A stretch of DNA of 64,000 nt from Lentimonas sp. CC4 (GTDB lineage: Bacteria > Verrucomicrobiota > Verrucomicrobiia > Opitutales > Coraliomargaritaceae). The position numbers and the translations under genes were made by a program. The stretch spans positions 868,001 to 932,000 of the forward strand of contig NZ_CACVBO010000001.1 in NCBI RefSeq assembly GCF_902728235.1, read 5' to 3'. Within the stretch, counting starts at the first letter, position 1. Every line of letters begins with the position of its first letter. The notes under the pieces were generated by a model, which saw nothing but the letters and a program-made list of their open reading frames with translations, made no database searches and was not told where the DNA came from. Positions 9,615-20,372 of this stretch are shown one piece after another.

Positions 9615-10886
9615 TCAAATCAGATAGAACGCACCGACACCGGCCAACACGGTCGCACCTAAAGCAATCGCGATGTGTTTGCGTAATTGCGTCGAACCGA
9701 GCGAGAAAACCAAGCCTGCCTTGAGCAAGGTGTTAGCGATCGCGGCGACAATTACTGCTTTCGCTGCCAAATCGGCGGTCACGATGCCATCCTTAAGATT
9801 ATTGGTAATCGATAGCGCGATGGCATCGAGATCCGTCAGCCCCGAGACAAAGCTCAAAGCGAGCAGGCCCTCGCTCAGGCCGGAACTCATAAACACTTTT
9901 ACGAGCACAGAAATGATGCCGTAAATCAGCGCGAACTTAATCGCAATCCCTAGCCCAAGCGGGTTTTTCAACTCGGGTATTTCCGTCGCTTCTCTGCCCT
10001 TCCGATACAACAGCCCGACGATCAGGATATACAACAAGCCTGGCACCGACAGCACCAGAAACGGCAACCATAGCGACGGGATAAACTCTGGGCAAATGAG
10101 CCCGAGTATGATGATCACGCGCGCCAGCATCACCGTGCAGGCCATCACAATTGCTAGGGCAAAGCCTAATGAAAGCGCGGGATAGACCTTCGACTCTCGG
10201 CTAAATGCCAGCGTCGTAGCCGTGCTCGATGCTAGGCCTCCCACGAACCCCGTCAGTATCACGCCAGAGCGTGTGCCGAGCATGCGAATCAACAAATACC
10301 CCACAAATCCAAGCCCCGAAATGAGCACCACCATCAGCCACAACGAATACGGATTGATCGCCTCCGACGGACCATAGCCTTGGTTCGGCACCAGTGGCAG
10401 CACGACTCCCGTGACCGCGACAAATTGCAGGGTTGAGCGAATATCCTCGTTCGTAAAACGCCGCGTCCACGAATGCGTGGTCTGCTTCAGCCCAAGTGTC
10501 ACCATGGTTAAGGCGGCCAGCATCACCGCGAGCGGCAAATGATCCCAATACACCAGCGCACCGAGGAACAGGGTTATAATCGCAGCAGCGCCCGTTGTAA
10601 ATCCCACCCGACTTTTATCTTTGTCCACGCGACCATGCAGCACGAGGTGCAGCCCGACTATCACTAGCGCCACGACAAAGCAGTAAGGTGCATAGCTCTC
10701 CGAGAGAAATGCCGAGGTATAACCGATCAACGCCCACAGCACGAACGTGCGTAAGCCAGCGAAGGAAGCATCGTGCTGATCTGTTCCCTGCTCCTGCTGA
10801 TCCCCCCATTGGCGAATTAAGCCAATCAACGCGCCGAGACTGGCACTGAGAATAAGAGACTGGAGCAATAGATCCATAAAACCCAA
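9615..10886 (-). CDS. MgtC/SapB N-domain plus DUF4010 membrane protein
   Basis: A 423-residue polytopic inner-membrane protein. The first ~150 residues carry MgtC/SapB features (LGALIGLIRQW, then RTFVLWALIGY) and the rest matches the DUF4010 layout with about eight further helices (GLASSTATTLAFSRES, then GLTDLDAIALSIT). The biochemical role of this fusion family is not established; MgtC proteins are linked to low-magnesium and acid responses. It is monocistronic and divergent from the next gene. Confidence 0.85.
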   Translation of the reverse strand: MGFMDLLLQSLILSASLGALIGLIRQWGDQQEQGTDQHDASFAGLRTFVLWALIGYTSAFLSESYAPYCFVVALVIVGLHLVLHGRVDKDKSRVGFTTGAAAIITLFLGALVYWDHLPLAVMLAALTMVTLGLKQTTHSWTRRFTNEDIRSTLQFVAVTGVVLPLVPNQGYGPSEAINPYSLWLMVVLISGLGFVGYLLIRMLGTRSGVILTGFVGGLASSTATTLAFSRESKVYPALSLGFALAIVMACTVMLARVIIILGLICPEFIPSLWLPFLVLSVPGLLYILIVGLLYRKGREATEIPELKNPLGLGIAIKFALIYGIISVLVKVFMSSGLSEGLLALSFVSGLTDLDAIALSITNNLKDGIVTADLAAKAVIVAAIANTLLKAGLVFSLGSTQLRKHIAIALGATVLAGVGAFYLI

Positions 10887-11133
10887 ACGTTTGTTCTAAC
10901 TAAAAAATCTACAGTCACATTAAGCGGTCGACTCGATCAGGTCAAACCTTGGCAGTGGCCATATGCAATCGCATTGAGGTCGACTACCCCGCCCAGACTC
11001 TGCTGGTTGCGCTCCCATCGGTAAATTCATACTGCGCTAAATTTGCTTGCGCAGTAGCTAAGCGCAGGACGAACATATTACGAATGGAACATACGCCTTG
11101 CGCATTCGACGTTTGATTCCTCAACTACCCACC

Positions 11134-12585
11134 ATGTCCTTTTCCAATTACAACTCCGCGCTGACACTCGAAGGTCTGCAAACCAAGCCCGAAGGGCAGT
11201 ATCTGGAGCGGAAGGGGCGCGATACAAAGTCTTCAAAAATTGCCAACGAGTTGATCGGCATGCTCAACGCTGGCGGTGGCACTTTAGTATATGGGATGCA
11301 TGATTCGGGCGCAGTGGAAGATTTGAATGTGCTCTCACCCCGCGAACTCGACGAGTATCGAAAGTTGGTGCACGACTACATTCACCCTCCGGCAAACATC
11401 GAACTGGAAGAACTCTTGCTAACCGATGGCACATTAATCTTCCTCTTTCACGTGGATCATGACTATGAGCGCCTATTTCAGCGCAAAGACAATGAAGCCG
11501 TCTACCTGCGTGTGGCGGATAGCAACAAAGGCCCCGAAAAGCGCGCAGAGGTTAAAAAACTGGAATACAATAAGGCGATTCGCTCTTACGAAGACGAAGT
11601 GCATGAGGATTTTGATCCCGCTGATTTCGACAACACCGTCTGCGAAGCATATCGCAAAGCAATGCACTACCAAGGCACTTTTGAAGCACTGGCAATAAAG
11701 CGAAATTTGGCGACTAAGCGTAATGGGCAGCTTCTCTTTAAAAACGCAGCGATCCTACTGTTTGCCATAGACCCCAGCCAATACATTGCGAATGCCTACG
11801 TGCGCTATGTCCGCTACACGGGCACCGAACGGCAAAGTGGGCAGCGGTTTAACGTCGTCAAAGATGAGCGCTTCGAAGACTGCATTCCAAACCTAATTCG
11901 CAAGCTAGAAGCATTCATGGAAGCTTCGTTGCGCGACTACTACTATCTCAACATGGAGAATGGACGGTTCGAACGAGTGCCGGAGTCCCCCAAAGACGCA
12001 TGGATGGAGGGCATCGTGAACGCCCTGTGCCACCGTTCTTATAACCTACAGGGCAATTCGATCTACATTAAACATTTCGATGATCGGCTGGAAATATCCA
12101 ACAGCGGCCCCCTACCTGCTCAAGTTACAATCGAAAACATCGGCCGCGAACGCTATGCGCGCAATCCGCGGATCACCCGCGTGCTCGCAGACATGGGCTA
12201 TGTGCGCGAACTGAATGAAGGCGTGCCGCGTATCTTTGACGCCATGCGCGACTCCATGTTAGCAGAACCAGTCTATACTGATATCGAAAGCACAGTCACG
12301 TTAACGCTGCGTAATAAAGTAACCGCCCACAAAGAAACGATCTTCAGCGAGACCCTCGAGCGCATAGAAGCCAACTGGGAAGCACTCAACAACAGCCAAC
12401 AACGGATCATCCAAATACTATTTGAAAAACAGGAGATGGATGTGCCTGCATTCGAGGACGTAATGCCTCTGACTGGGCAGGCAATACGTTATAATCTACG
12501 ACACCTGATCGAGCTTAAAATGGTGGAGAGGTTGTCCGAAAAAAGACGTGATCCAAATGCCCTCTATCGTTTTTTAAATAAATAA
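11134..12585 (+). CDS. AlbA_2/Schlafen-like domain protein with HATPase_c_4
   Basis: A 483-residue protein of the RecG-like transcriptional regulator group. The N-terminal part (about 15-130) fits the AlbA_2 (Schlafen AlbA) domain: EGQYLERKGRD, then ELIGMLNAGGGTLVYGM. The middle (about 270-370) has a GHKL ATPase-like block with EGIVNALCHRSY and RLEISNSGPLP. A winged-helix-like C-terminus follows. ATG 11134 is preferred over the upstream TTG at 11098. Roles in regulation or defence have been proposed for relatives, but the context here is neutral. Confidence 0.85.
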   Translation: MSFSNYNSALTLEGLQTKPEGQYLERKGRDTKSSKIANELIGMLNAGGGTLVYGMHDSGAVEDLNVLSPRELDEYRKLVHDYIHPPANIELEELLLTDGTLIFLFHVDHDYERLFQRKDNEAVYLRVADSNKGPEKRAEVKKLEYNKAIRSYEDEVHEDFDPADFDNTVCEAYRKAMHYQGTFEALAIKRNLATKRNGQLLFKNAAILLFAIDPSQYIANAYVRYVRYTGTERQSGQRFNVVKDERFEDCIPNLIRKLEAFMEASLRDYYYLNMENGRFERVPESPKDAWMEGIVNALCHRSYNLQGNSIYIKHFDDRLEISNSGPLPAQVTIENIGRERYARNPRITRVLADMGYVRELNEGVPRIFDAMRDSMLAEPVYTDIESTVTLTLRNKVTAHKETIFSETLERIEANWEALNNSQQRIIQILFEKQEMDVPAFEDVMPLTGQAIRYNLRHLIELKMVERLSEKRRDPNALYRFLNK

Positions 12586-12846
12586 GGATAAAGGAAGACG
12601 AAATAAGAATAAAGCACTTAACCATTATCAATCAGACACTTAAGTAACTAAATAGCAAAACAACCAAAAATAAGAATAAAAGCACCGAAAATAAGGATAA
12701 ACACATAAGTAACTCCCAATAGCAGGACACAGCACGACAAAAACCATTTCCTACCATTAAGAAAAAAAAGCGTCGCACCTGCCTCAGCCCCCCACCTGAA
12801 AGGCCTTTCAGAGTCTATTCCTAGATATCTCATCACAACTCGCATA
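12586..12846. repeat. Intergenic region with degenerate hexamer repeats
   Basis: No gene seen. A/T-rich period-6 motifs (AATAAG, GATAAA) recur at 12586-12630 and 12668-12706. They are related to the hexamers of the inverted repeat at 7435-7495. The rest is featureless up to the GTG start of the ComF gene. Confidence 0.5.
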
Positions 12847-13569
12847 GTGAACCCCTGCCTCAAATCTGCTCTCGATCTCGTATTCCCACGGAGTTGTGTG
12901 CATTGTGGCGACGCGATCGAAGAATCGCCCTACGAGTTCCTCTGCGCTCCCTGCGCCCAAGAGATCCTGCCCTGCCTCCCGCCTGCCTGCAAAACCTGTG
13001 GCTATCCTTTTTTTGGAGCGGTCGTTGGCCCAAAGGTGTGCCCGCACTGCGTCGACCTCGATCCTGTCTTTGACCATGGTAAGGCGTTGTTTATCGCCAA
13101 AACCGCGGGACGCAGCCTCCTACATCATCTCAAATATCAGTCGGGCTTCTATGTATTGAGAGACCTTCAGAAAATAGTCACCACCTCGAGACATTATTAT
13201 GACTACATTCAAGATGCCACCTTTGTGCCAGTTCCGTTACATCCGACCAAGCTACGAGAGCGCGGATTTAACCAAAGTGAGAGGATTGCTAAGATGCTGG
13301 TAGCAGCCACCGAAGGGCGCTCTCAAGTAGAACATCTGCTAATACGACGTGTGTATACACAGAGCCAAACCCGCCTGAATCATGTGGAACGTCACCGAAA
13401 CGTAAAAAATGCCTTTGCCTTAGCGCCCGATGCGGTTCTAATTCCCGACAAACAATACATCCTCGTCGACGACGTTTTTACCACAGGGTCGACACTCAAC
13501 GCCTGCGCTCGTGTTCTCCGCGATGCAGGCGTCCTCCACCTGAACGTCGTCACCATTGGACATGGCTAG
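12847..13569 (+). CDS. ComF-family phosphoribosyltransferase-like protein
   Basis: A 240-residue ComF/GntX-type protein. It has an N-terminal zinc-binding region with CxxC pairs at C17/C20, C33/C36, C48/C51 and C65/C68, and a C-terminal PRTase fold with the PRPP-binding loop [10 protein letters not shown]. ComF is needed for single-strand DNA handling during transformation in competent bacteria, but many non-competent species carry it. The start is GTG. accD begins 42 bases downstream. Confidence 0.9.
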   Translation: MNPCLKSALDLVFPRSCVHCGDAIEESPYEFLCAPCAQEILPCLPPACKTCGYPFFGAVVGPKVCPHCVDLDPVFDHGKALFIAKTAGRSLLHHLKYQSGFYVLRDLQKIVTTSRHYYDYIQDATFVPVPLHPTKLRERGFNQSERIAKMLVAATEGRSQVEHLLIRRVYTQSQTRLNHVERHRNVKNAFALAPDAVLIPDKQYILVDDVFTTGSTLNACARVLRDAGVLHLNVVTIGHG

Positions 13570-13611
13570 CGTCTGTTCCCTACATTTTAATTACTAACTT
13601 CATCTCACATC

Positions 13612-14475
13612 ATGGCACTCTTCGGAAAACCACAATACTCGACAGTCACCGTAAAAAAGAAGGATATCCCCAAGGATCTTTGGACGAAATGCCCAAAAAC
13701 TGGTGAAATCATCTATAATAAGGTGCTCAAAGAGAACCTTATGGTCGTGCCATCCAGCGGCTACCACTTCCCGCTCAAAGCACGTGACCGCATCCATTCG
13801 ATGCTGGACGAAGGCACTTTCGAAGAGATGGACATGGGTGTCAGTTCGCTCGACCCACTTGAGTTCAACGCGACGAGCTCTTACCCTGAAAAGCTGAAAG
13901 CCAACCAGAACAAGACCAAGGAGACCGACACCGTCATCTCTGGCGTCGGCATCATGGGTGGCATCAAGGTGAGCATCGCAGTCATGGACTTTCGCTTCAT
14001 GGCAGCTAGCCTCGGCTCTGCAGCTGGCGAAAAGTTGACCCGCACCATTGAGCGCGGTGTCGATCAAAAGATTCCCGTCATCATCGTCTCTGCTTCGGGT
14101 GGTGCACGTATGCAGGAAGGCATCCTCAGCCTCATGCAAATGGCCAAAACCAGCGCGGCACTCGCCCGCTTGAGTGAAGCAAAGATCCCTTATTTCTCGA
14201 TTTTGACCAACCCGACCATGGCTGGTGTCATGGCAAGTTACGCGTCCCTCGGTGATGTCATCATCGCCGAGCCCGAAGCATTGATTGGTTTTGCAGGCCC
14301 TCGCGTGATCAAAGAAACCACACAACAGGATCTTCCTGCCGGTTTCCAAACATCCGAATTCCTAGTCGACCGCGGTCTGATTGACCTGATCATCCCACGT
14401 GGCGAAATGCGCGATCGTATGATCAACATGCTCAAGGCGCTCTACCGAGCACCGAAAGCGGCAAAAGCTAGCTAA
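13612..14475 (+). CDS. accD: Acetyl-CoA carboxylase carboxyltransferase subunit beta
   Basis: AccD with AccA transfers carboxyl from biotin to acetyl-CoA, the first committed step of fatty acid synthesis. The crotonase-fold body is well conserved ([10 protein letters not shown], then [16 protein letters not shown]). The N-terminal zinc ribbon is degenerate: of the four expected cysteines only C27 remains (KCPKTGE, then [12 protein letters not shown] in place of CPxC-type pairs). The length, 287 residues, is normal. folC follows 13 bases later, a common accD-folC arrangement. Confidence 0.93.
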   Translation: MALFGKPQYSTVTVKKKDIPKDLWTKCPKTGEIIYNKVLKENLMVVPSSGYHFPLKARDRIHSMLDEGTFEEMDMGVSSLDPLEFNATSSYPEKLKANQNKTKETDTVISGVGIMGGIKVSIAVMDFRFMAASLGSAAGEKLTRTIERGVDQKIPVIIVSASGGARMQEGILSLMQMAKTSAALARLSEAKIPYFSILTNPTMAGVMASYASLGDVIIAEPEALIGFAGPRVIKETTQQDLPAGFQTSEFLVDRGLIDLIIPRGEMRDRMINMLKALYRAPKAAKAS

Positions 14476-14488
14476 GCACCTTGGCCAT

Positions 14489-15787
14489 ATGTCTGCGCCG
14501 GCCGACTATAACGCGACACGCGACTATCTGTATTCCCTTAAACACAAGGGCGCAAAATACGGCATTGATCGTATGCGCCTGTTCGTGGATGCACTCGGGC
14601 ACCCTGAAGAAGCGTTCCCGGTCATCCACGTCGCCGGCACCAACGGCAAAGGCTCGACCTGCTCGATGCTGGAGTCGATCTACCGCGCCAACGGCTACAA
14701 AACGGGGCTCTACTCCTCGCCACACTTAGTGCGCCAAGGTGAGCGCGTGCAGGTCAACCGCGAGATTCTGGACGAGGCCGACATTGTGGCCTACACCAAG
14801 CACCTCAAGCCCGTCGCCGAACAGATCGGCGAAGGTGATCCCGACGACCATCCATCGTTCTTCGAATTTATGACGGCCATGGCGTTTTTGCGCTTCGCCG
14901 AAGCCAAAGTCGATCTCGCCTTCCTGGAAACCGGACTCGGCGGCCGTCTCGACGCGACCAACGTGGTCGATCCAGAACTCTCGATCATCACATCCGTCAG
15001 CCTCGACCACATCGAGCAACTCGGCGATACCATCGAGAAAATCAGTTGGGAGAAGGCCGGTATCATCAAGGCTGGCAAACCTGTGCTGATCGGTAAACTC
15101 CCCGACGCAGCCGAATCAGTGGTGCGCAGAGTCGCCCGCGACAAAGGTAGCCCACTCTACTCCGTCTGTGAGCGCTTCCCTGAGTTCGACGCACTCCCCG
15201 AAACCAATCTCTCTGGCTCCTGCCAACGTTGGAACGCCGCAACTGCCGTTTACGCGGCCGAAATTCTCAACGAACGCTTCCCGATCGATACCGCACGCAC
15301 TGCCGAAGCGCTGCAAACCATTCACTGGCCCGGCCGTTGGGAGACGATCCAACTCGCCGACAAGACCCTCATTCTCGACGCCTCGCACAACCCCGAAGGC
15401 TCTGAGATGCTGGATGAGAATTTACAGAAGCTGTTCGAGCAGACCAAGCAAAAGCCGATCATCGTCGCGGGCACGCTCGGCGAGTTTCGCGCCCGCAGCC
15501 TGATGGCAGTCGTCAGCCGCCACGCCCGCGAGCTACATTTACTCGCACCCGACCAATCCCGCGCCACACCCACGGACGTGCTCGAAACCTGTATCCCCAA
15601 AACGAATACAGCACCGATTCACCACCGTGAGCTCGAAGACATTTTCCCTGCTGTCGGCATCTGCACACTCGGTGAGCCTGGCGACACCATCGTCGTGACT
15701 GGCTCACTATATTTGATCGGCGAAGTGCTAGAGCACCTCACCTGCGAGACGCCCGTGCAGCAAGGAAAGTTACAGGATACGCCGTAG
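14489..15787 (+). CDS. folC: Bifunctional folylpolyglutamate/dihydrofolate synthase
   Basis: FolC adds glutamate to dihydropteroate and to reduced folates using ATP. The 432-residue protein shows the Mur-ligase-type P-loop (G50-T-N-G-K-G-S-T57), the FPGS signature block ([15 protein letters not shown]), SLDHIEQLG and the C-terminal [10 protein letters not shown] motif. It directly follows accD and is probably co-transcribed. Confidence 0.95.
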   Translation: MSAPADYNATRDYLYSLKHKGAKYGIDRMRLFVDALGHPEEAFPVIHVAGTNGKGSTCSMLESIYRANGYKTGLYSSPHLVRQGERVQVNREILDEADIVAYTKHLKPVAEQIGEGDPDDHPSFFEFMTAMAFLRFAEAKVDLAFLETGLGGRLDATNVVDPELSIITSVSLDHIEQLGDTIEKISWEKAGIIKAGKPVLIGKLPDAAESVVRRVARDKGSPLYSVCERFPEFDALPETNLSGSCQRWNAATAVYAAEILNERFPIDTARTAEALQTIHWPGRWETIQLADKTLILDASHNPEGSEMLDENLQKLFEQTKQKPIIVAGTLGEFRARSLMAVVSRHARELHLLAPDQSRATPTDVLETCIPKTNTAPIHHRELEDIFPAVGICTLGEPGDTIVVTGSLYLIGEVLEHLTCETPVQQGKLQDTP

Positions 15788-15794
15788 GCCAGTG

Positions 15795-16050
15795 AAAGTG
15801 ATACAGGCATTCCTGCCTGTTACATGTGCATAGTGGCTGACTCCGACGGGACAGACAGGAATGTCTGTGTCACGGCCACGGAAGTGATATAGGCATTCCT
15901 GCCTGTTACGTGTGAATAGTGGCTGACTCTGACGGGACAGACAAGAATGTCTGTGTCACGGCCACGGAAGTGATATAGGCATTCCTGCCTGTTACGTGTG
16001 AATAGTGGCTGACTCTGACGGGACAGACAAGAATGTCTGTGTCACGGCCC
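15795..16050. repeat. Three tandem copies of an 86-bp palindrome-bearing unit
   Basis: Units begin at 15795, 15881 and 15967. Each contains two short hairpins, ACAGGCA-TTCC-TGCCTGT and ACAGACA-GGAA-TGTCTGT (with small variants), and a spacer GTGAATAGTGGCTGACTCTG. Copies 2 and 3 are nearly identical and copy 1 is more diverged, which suggests recent duplication. The array fills the folC-to-antiporter gap and contains no gene. One hairpin type also occurs in the mrdA 3' end. Confidence 0.92.
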
Positions 16051-16120
16051 TCAAATTGAATCACTTCAAAATTAGGCTCAGTAATTGCTTGTTACGCCGA
16101 ACACCTTTTAATCTTCGAAT

Positions 16121-17761
16121 ATGGCCGCTCATGACATGCACTTACTCCTCAATCTGGGGTTCATTGTCATTACCGCCGCGACTTTTGCCTTTCTTGGTAA
16201 ACTGATCCGTATGCCCACCATCGTGGGCTACATTCTCGCCGGCATGGTGCTCGGGCCGGGGCTGCATCTCGTCGAATTGGATCACTCGTTGGAGCTCATT
16301 TCCGAACTCGGCATTGCCCTGCTACTCTTTCTCGTTGGCCTAGAGCTTAGCTTTGAAAAGGTCAAAGACCTCGGCCGCGTTGCCCTGATCCTCGGAGGGG
16401 CGCAAGTGCTGCTCACCGCGATCGGCGGCACGCTTGTGGCATTTTGCATGGGCTTCAGCCCCATGGCAGCCGTGTTCCTCGGCGGCACGGTTACGTTTAG
16501 CAGCACCGTGGTGGTGATCAAGTTGCTCGACCAAAAGGGCGCCATGAGCCGACTCTACGCTCGCATCTCGGTGGCACTCTTTCTAGCGCAAGACATCGTG
16601 GTGATCGCGGCGCTGACGATCTTGACGGGCTTCGGCGGCTCCGAACCACTCGCGCCACTGGATCTGTTGATCAATTTTGGTAAAGCCTTCGGCGGCATGG
16701 GATTACTACTGATCATCTCGCTGATCGCATCGCGCTACCTACTGCCGAAGCCTTTTGCATGGGCCGCGCGCTCACCCGAAACCGTCTTCATCTGGGCGCT
16801 ATGCTGGTGCTTCCTGGTCGTAGTGTTGGCGCATAAATTCCATTTATCAGTGGAGATCGGCGCCTTCCTCGCTGGGATTGCCATCGCCCAGTTGCCCATT
16901 CACGAAGACTTACACCGACGCCTGCACCCACTGATGGCGTTCTTCATCGCGGTCTTCCTCGTCACGCTGGGAATTAAGATGGAGCTGAGTAGCTTTGGTG
17001 CAATCTGGCCTGCGGCGCTGGGGCTCAGCGCGTTTGTCTTACTCATCAAGCCGATCATCGTCTTCAGTATCTTAGCCCGCCTACGGTTTAGCGAATATAC
17101 CGCCTTTCAAACTGCCATTGCCACTGGGCAAGTGAGCGAGTTCGCCTTCATCCTCCTTGCTCTCGGCGCCACGACTGGGCTGATCGGCCCGGACATCGTC
17201 GCGCTCGGCGGCCTCGTTGGTATGATCACCATCGCGCTCTCCTCCTATCTCATCATCCATAGCGAAGCGCTCTACCGAATCATCGCCCGCACGGGTATCC
17301 TGAAACGACTGGGAGCCAAACAAGAGCCCGACAAAGAGACGCTTCGCCACCGCAAGGATCACGTGATCGTCGTCGGCATGAACGCCCTAGGCCGCGAGAT
17401 CGTGAAACAACTCACACTCCGCAGTGAACGCGTTCTCGCGATCGATACCGACCCCAAGAAGCTTGAAGGCCTCGGTGGTGCTGACACCTTGATCGGCAAT
17501 GTCGAATACCAATCCGTCGTCGAAGAAGTTGGCCTGCGCGAAGCACGGCTCGTCGTCTCCGCATTGCAAATTGAAGACACCAACCACCTGCTCGCCTACC
17601 GCTGCCGCTCCGCGGGGGTGCCTAGCGCGATCCACGCCTTCGACATGTCTGTGGTCGAAGACTTACTGGACCTCGATACGACGTATCTAATGATGCCTGC
17701 CGCCGACGGCATCATCCAGCAGCGCGACCTAATGGAAGAGGAAGGAGTGTTTCACCGATGA
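16121..17761 (+). CDS. CPA2 monovalent cation:proton antiporter with TrkA-N domain
   Basis: A 546-residue KefB/KefC-like exchanger. About 12 membrane segments (residues 8-385) contain [14 protein letters not shown] and [10 protein letters not shown] soluble Rossmann RCK/TrkA-N domain follows (about 405-520; [17 protein letters not shown]). Such proteins move K+ or Na+ against H+ and are gated by a nucleotide or glutathione adduct. ATG 16136 is an alternative start. Its stop overlaps the next start (ATGA). Confidence 0.92.
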   Translation: MAAHDMHLLLNLGFIVITAATFAFLGKLIRMPTIVGYILAGMVLGPGLHLVELDHSLELISELGIALLLFLVGLELSFEKVKDLGRVALILGGAQVLLTAIGGTLVAFCMGFSPMAAVFLGGTVTFSSTVVVIKLLDQKGAMSRLYARISVALFLAQDIVVIAALTILTGFGGSEPLAPLDLLINFGKAFGGMGLLLIISLIASRYLLPKPFAWAARSPETVFIWALCWCFLVVVLAHKFHLSVEIGAFLAGIAIAQLPIHEDLHRRLHPLMAFFIAVFLVTLGIKMELSSFGAIWPAALGLSAFVLLIKPIIVFSILARLRFSEYTAFQTAIATGQVSEFAFILLALGATTGLIGPDIVALGGLVGMITIALSSYLIIHSEALYRIIARTGILKRLGAKQEPDKETLRHRKDHVIVVGMNALGREIVKQLTLRSERVLAIDTDPKKLEGLGGADTLIGNVEYQSVVEEVGLREARLVVSALQIEDTNHLLAYRCRSAGVPSAIHAFDMSVVEDLLDLDTTYLMMPAADGIIQQRDLMEEEGVFHR

Positions 17762-19332
17762 GTGGTATTTGCATCCTTCTTGTCGCTGCTGCGATTGCGT
17801 TTGGCTTGGCAAAGCTACTGCGCCTCCCGCCGATTCCGTTGCTGATGCTGATCGGCGCCGTGCTGCATGAGCTGGCGAACTTCTGGGATATCAAAGTGCC
17901 GGAGGACTTGCTCAGCGAAATGATGGAGCTCGGGCTGGCGATGCTGGTCTTTACCGCAGGCGTCGACCTGAGCCCGCGTCGGATGCTTGGCCGCACGCGT
18001 GCGATCATCACGGTGGCGTCTGTGCAGTTCTTCATTCTCGGGCTGGCGGGCGTAATCACAGCCTTCGCGCTCGGCTACGATGTAACCACCGCTCTTTATC
18101 TGGGCTGCGCACTATCAGCCAGTTCGACGCTCGTGGTGGTGCGTCATTTACAACGTCGCCGTCAAATGTTTGAGCCCTTCGGCCGCCTCGTGCTCGGGGT
18201 GCTGCTGGTGCAAGATCTCTTCATTATCCTCATCATGGTGGCACTGCTCAAATCGCCCGAAGGCGGAGTTGAGAGCTTCTTTGCCGTCACCCGCGCGGTC
18301 GGCCTCGGTTGCGTCGCAATTGGGATACACCGCTGGTTCGTGCCGTGGATCACACGTCGCCTCAAGCTCGATGACGAAGAGTTGATGCTCGGTGCGCTCG
18401 GCATTCTGTTCGTGTTCTCGGGACTCGCCTACGTGCTCAAGCTCCCTTTCCTCGTCGGCGCATTCTTTGCTGGGTTCTCGATTTCCGCGTTCCCGATGAA
18501 CGGACTCGTGCGCGGCATGCTCGGCTCGCTCTCCAGTTTCTTCCTCGCGCTATTTTTCATCGCAGTTGGTGCATCGCTGACCATGCCACAAGGTGATATG
18601 CTCTGGCACAGCCTGGTGTTCATTATTGTATTGATCATCGTCACCGTCGGGCTCGTCTCAGTGATCGGCGAAGCGGTCGGCTACTCCACCCGCGCCTCCA
18701 TCGAGGCTGGCATTCTACTCTCCCAAACCAGCGAATTCTCACTCCTGCTCGCACTGGCTGGCATGTCGTCGGGGCAAATCAGTGCTGAGCTGTTCTCAAT
18801 GATCACCTTGATCACAGTGAGCACCATGACGCTGACGCCGCTGATCTCACGCGATAAAATAGCCTGGTCGCTGATGAAACTGCACCCGCGCTATCGACGC
18901 GGCGAGCTGGACAGCGCGAATTTACGCGGGCACGCCGTGCTACTCGGCTACGGACGAGCCGGACGTCAAACCCTGCAACTCTTTAAAGAGCACGACATCC
19001 CTGTGATCGTGATCGACGACGATGCTGCAGTCATCCGCAAGCTCATCGCCCTCGATGTGCGTTGTATCCAAGGCGACGGCGCGAACCCTCGTATTCTGAA
19101 ACAAGCCAACTGCCGCCAAGCTAAAGCGGTGGTCTGCTCGATGCGTCGCACACGCGACGCAAAAATCGCCCTCGATTACTTGAGAAACCACTCCACCAAG
19201 GTCTTCATCCGCACCTTTGAGCCGGATGAAACTGAATTCGTCAAAAAAGCCGGCGGCTATCCAATCGAAACCGCCCGCGCGTCGGCACATACCATGATCG
19301 AGTGGTTAGATGTGAATTTGAAGGAAGGTTGA
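17758..19332 (+). CDS. Second CPA2 cation:proton antiporter with TrkA-N domain
   Basis: A 524-residue relative of the preceding gene, with about 12 membrane helices followed by a TrkA-N domain ([17 protein letters not shown]). ATGA coupling to the upstream antiporter implies stoichiometric synthesis and possibly a heteromeric transporter. Motifs include [15 protein letters not shown] and [13 protein letters not shown]. Ion specificity cannot be read from the sequence. Confidence 0.92.
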   Translation: MSGICILLVAAAIAFGLAKLLRLPPIPLLMLIGAVLHELANFWDIKVPEDLLSEMMELGLAMLVFTAGVDLSPRRMLGRTRAIITVASVQFFILGLAGVITAFALGYDVTTALYLGCALSASSTLVVVRHLQRRRQMFEPFGRLVLGVLLVQDLFIILIMVALLKSPEGGVESFFAVTRAVGLGCVAIGIHRWFVPWITRRLKLDDEELMLGALGILFVFSGLAYVLKLPFLVGAFFAGFSISAFPMNGLVRGMLGSLSSFFLALFFIAVGASLTMPQGDMLWHSLVFIIVLIIVTVGLVSVIGEAVGYSTRASIEAGILLSQTSEFSLLLALAGMSSGQISAELFSMITLITVSTMTLTPLISRDKIAWSLMKLHPRYRRGELDSANLRGHAVLLGYGRAGRQTLQLFKEHDIPVIVIDDDAAVIRKLIALDVRCIQGDGANPRILKQANCRQAKAVVCSMRRTRDAKIALDYLRNHSTKVFIRTFEPDETEFVKKAGGYPIETARASAHTMIEWLDVNLKEG

Positions 19333-19811
19333 TGGGTTGAGAACATCAGCACTTTAATCGTTCATCCTAAAAAGATGAGTTGAAACGACGAATCACGCAG
19401 ATCAACGCGAATAAATGACAGAAGATGCATATCCACAATCCATAAAACTCACCGAAGAGAAGCAATCTCTTCGCCACTTCGGCTACCTCTCAGATTGCTT
19501 TTTCTTCATCCTAGATTCGGCAGTTGGCATGGGCTCTGATTCTTAAACCGCTAATGGACGTTAATTAACGTCAATCCAGCCCACTGCCAAAATGGCGAAT
19601 GAGCTAACACTCCATTCATAGTTAGAGACGTCACTCAAGTATTTAAGCAGTATGCATTTAGAACCTCTGATTAACGTTTATTAACGGTTAAACTCATCTT
19701 TTTAGGTTCATGCATCGTGCTGGATAAACGTTCAATCAGCGTCAATAAGCGGTTAAAAAAAATGCGTTGGATTGGTTCTTCTTTTGTCCCTGAAAATGAC
19801 CTCCGACAGTT
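19333..19811. repeat. Gene-free stretch with degenerate decamer repeats
   Basis: No gene seen. Period-10 motifs with CG at each tenth base (CGCTAATGGA, CGTTAATTAA, CGTCAATCCA) occur at about 19549-19580, in related form at 19670-19692, and in reverse orientation at 19725-19757. A 16-bp perfect palindrome GACGTTAATTAACGTC lies at 19557-19572. The segment separates the antiporters from an orphan antitoxin gene on the minus strand. Confidence 0.5.
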
Positions 19812-20018
19812 TCATCGTCGTAGCCGCTTCTTCAATTCATCGAGGCTCAGCCATTTTGCATCTCCCGACGCGATTGTCTGCCTTCGCTCCTCAAGAACAG
19901 CTCCATGCCAGCCTTGAGAGCTGGGCGCATTCTTCTCATCCTGACACATGGCATCCCAAAACGACTCCATAGCCTGCAGACGCTCCATGCGACTCATCTT
20001 ACTCACATCAGGATTCAT
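19812..20018 (-). CDS. Addiction-module antitoxin-like protein (orphan)
   Basis: A 68-residue protein matching the putative addiction-module component family: MSRMERLQAMESFWDAM near the start and WLSLDELKKRLRR at the end. Such proteins normally precede a RelE/ParE-type toxin. Here the TGA stop overlaps an ATG (19813-19815), but that frame ends after only 20 codons (MKLSEVIFRDKRRTNPTHFF), so the partner seems lost or truncated. It is divergent from the complete ParDE pair next door. Confidence 0.7.
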   Translation of the reverse strand: MNPDVSKMSRMERLQAMESFWDAMCQDEKNAPSSQGWHGAVLEERRQTIASGDAKWLSLDELKKRLRR

Positions 20019-20135
20019 ACGTCAGTAGCTAACGAAAGTGCCTCGCGCGACAAGAAGTTAACGATGTGAATTTGTTAACTTAAGCAGGAATATAACAATC
20101 TTTGACATCCCGATACATATCATTAGCGTTCCCGT

Positions 20136-20372
20136 ATGAATGTTTCACTCACCCCCAAGTTGGATCAATTCGTCGCCGACCAAGTCAAACAGGGGCGCTA
20201 TCGCTCATCGAGCGAGGTCGTGCGCGAAGGCCTACGCCTTCTAGAAGCGAATGAGGCGAAACTACAAAACTTACAGCAACAAGTCGAAGAAGGCCGCCAG
20301 TCCGGATACAATAATGGCAAACCCGCCATGCAACGCCTCCGCGAAACACTGAAGAATAAGCACGGTGTCTGA
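20136..20372 (+). CDS. parD: ParD-family type II antitoxin
   Basis: A 78-residue antitoxin. The N-terminal ribbon-helix-helix is clear (MNVSLTPKLDQFVADQV, then GRYRSSSEVVREGLRLLE), followed by a Gln/Glu-rich toxin-binding tail. It overlaps the toxin gene by 8 bases. ParD usually represses its own promoter; the intergenic region to 20018 probably holds the operator, but I cannot point to a specific site. Confidence 0.92.
   Translation: MNVSLTPKLDQFVADQVKQGRYRSSSEVVREGLRLLEANEAKLQNLQQQVEEGRQSGYNNGKPAMQRLRETLKNKHGV

Noticed and set aside
11134-12585. AlbA_2/HATPase protein as part of a defence island
   Set aside because: Neighbours are housekeeping genes (ComF, accD, MgtC-like); no other defence gene lies near it.
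13600-14349. Long minus-strand ORF opposite accD
   Set aside because: Shadow of the conserved accD frame; composition is biased and no motif is present. The same applies to long antisense frames over truA, the sulfatases, PFK, purB and ruvC.
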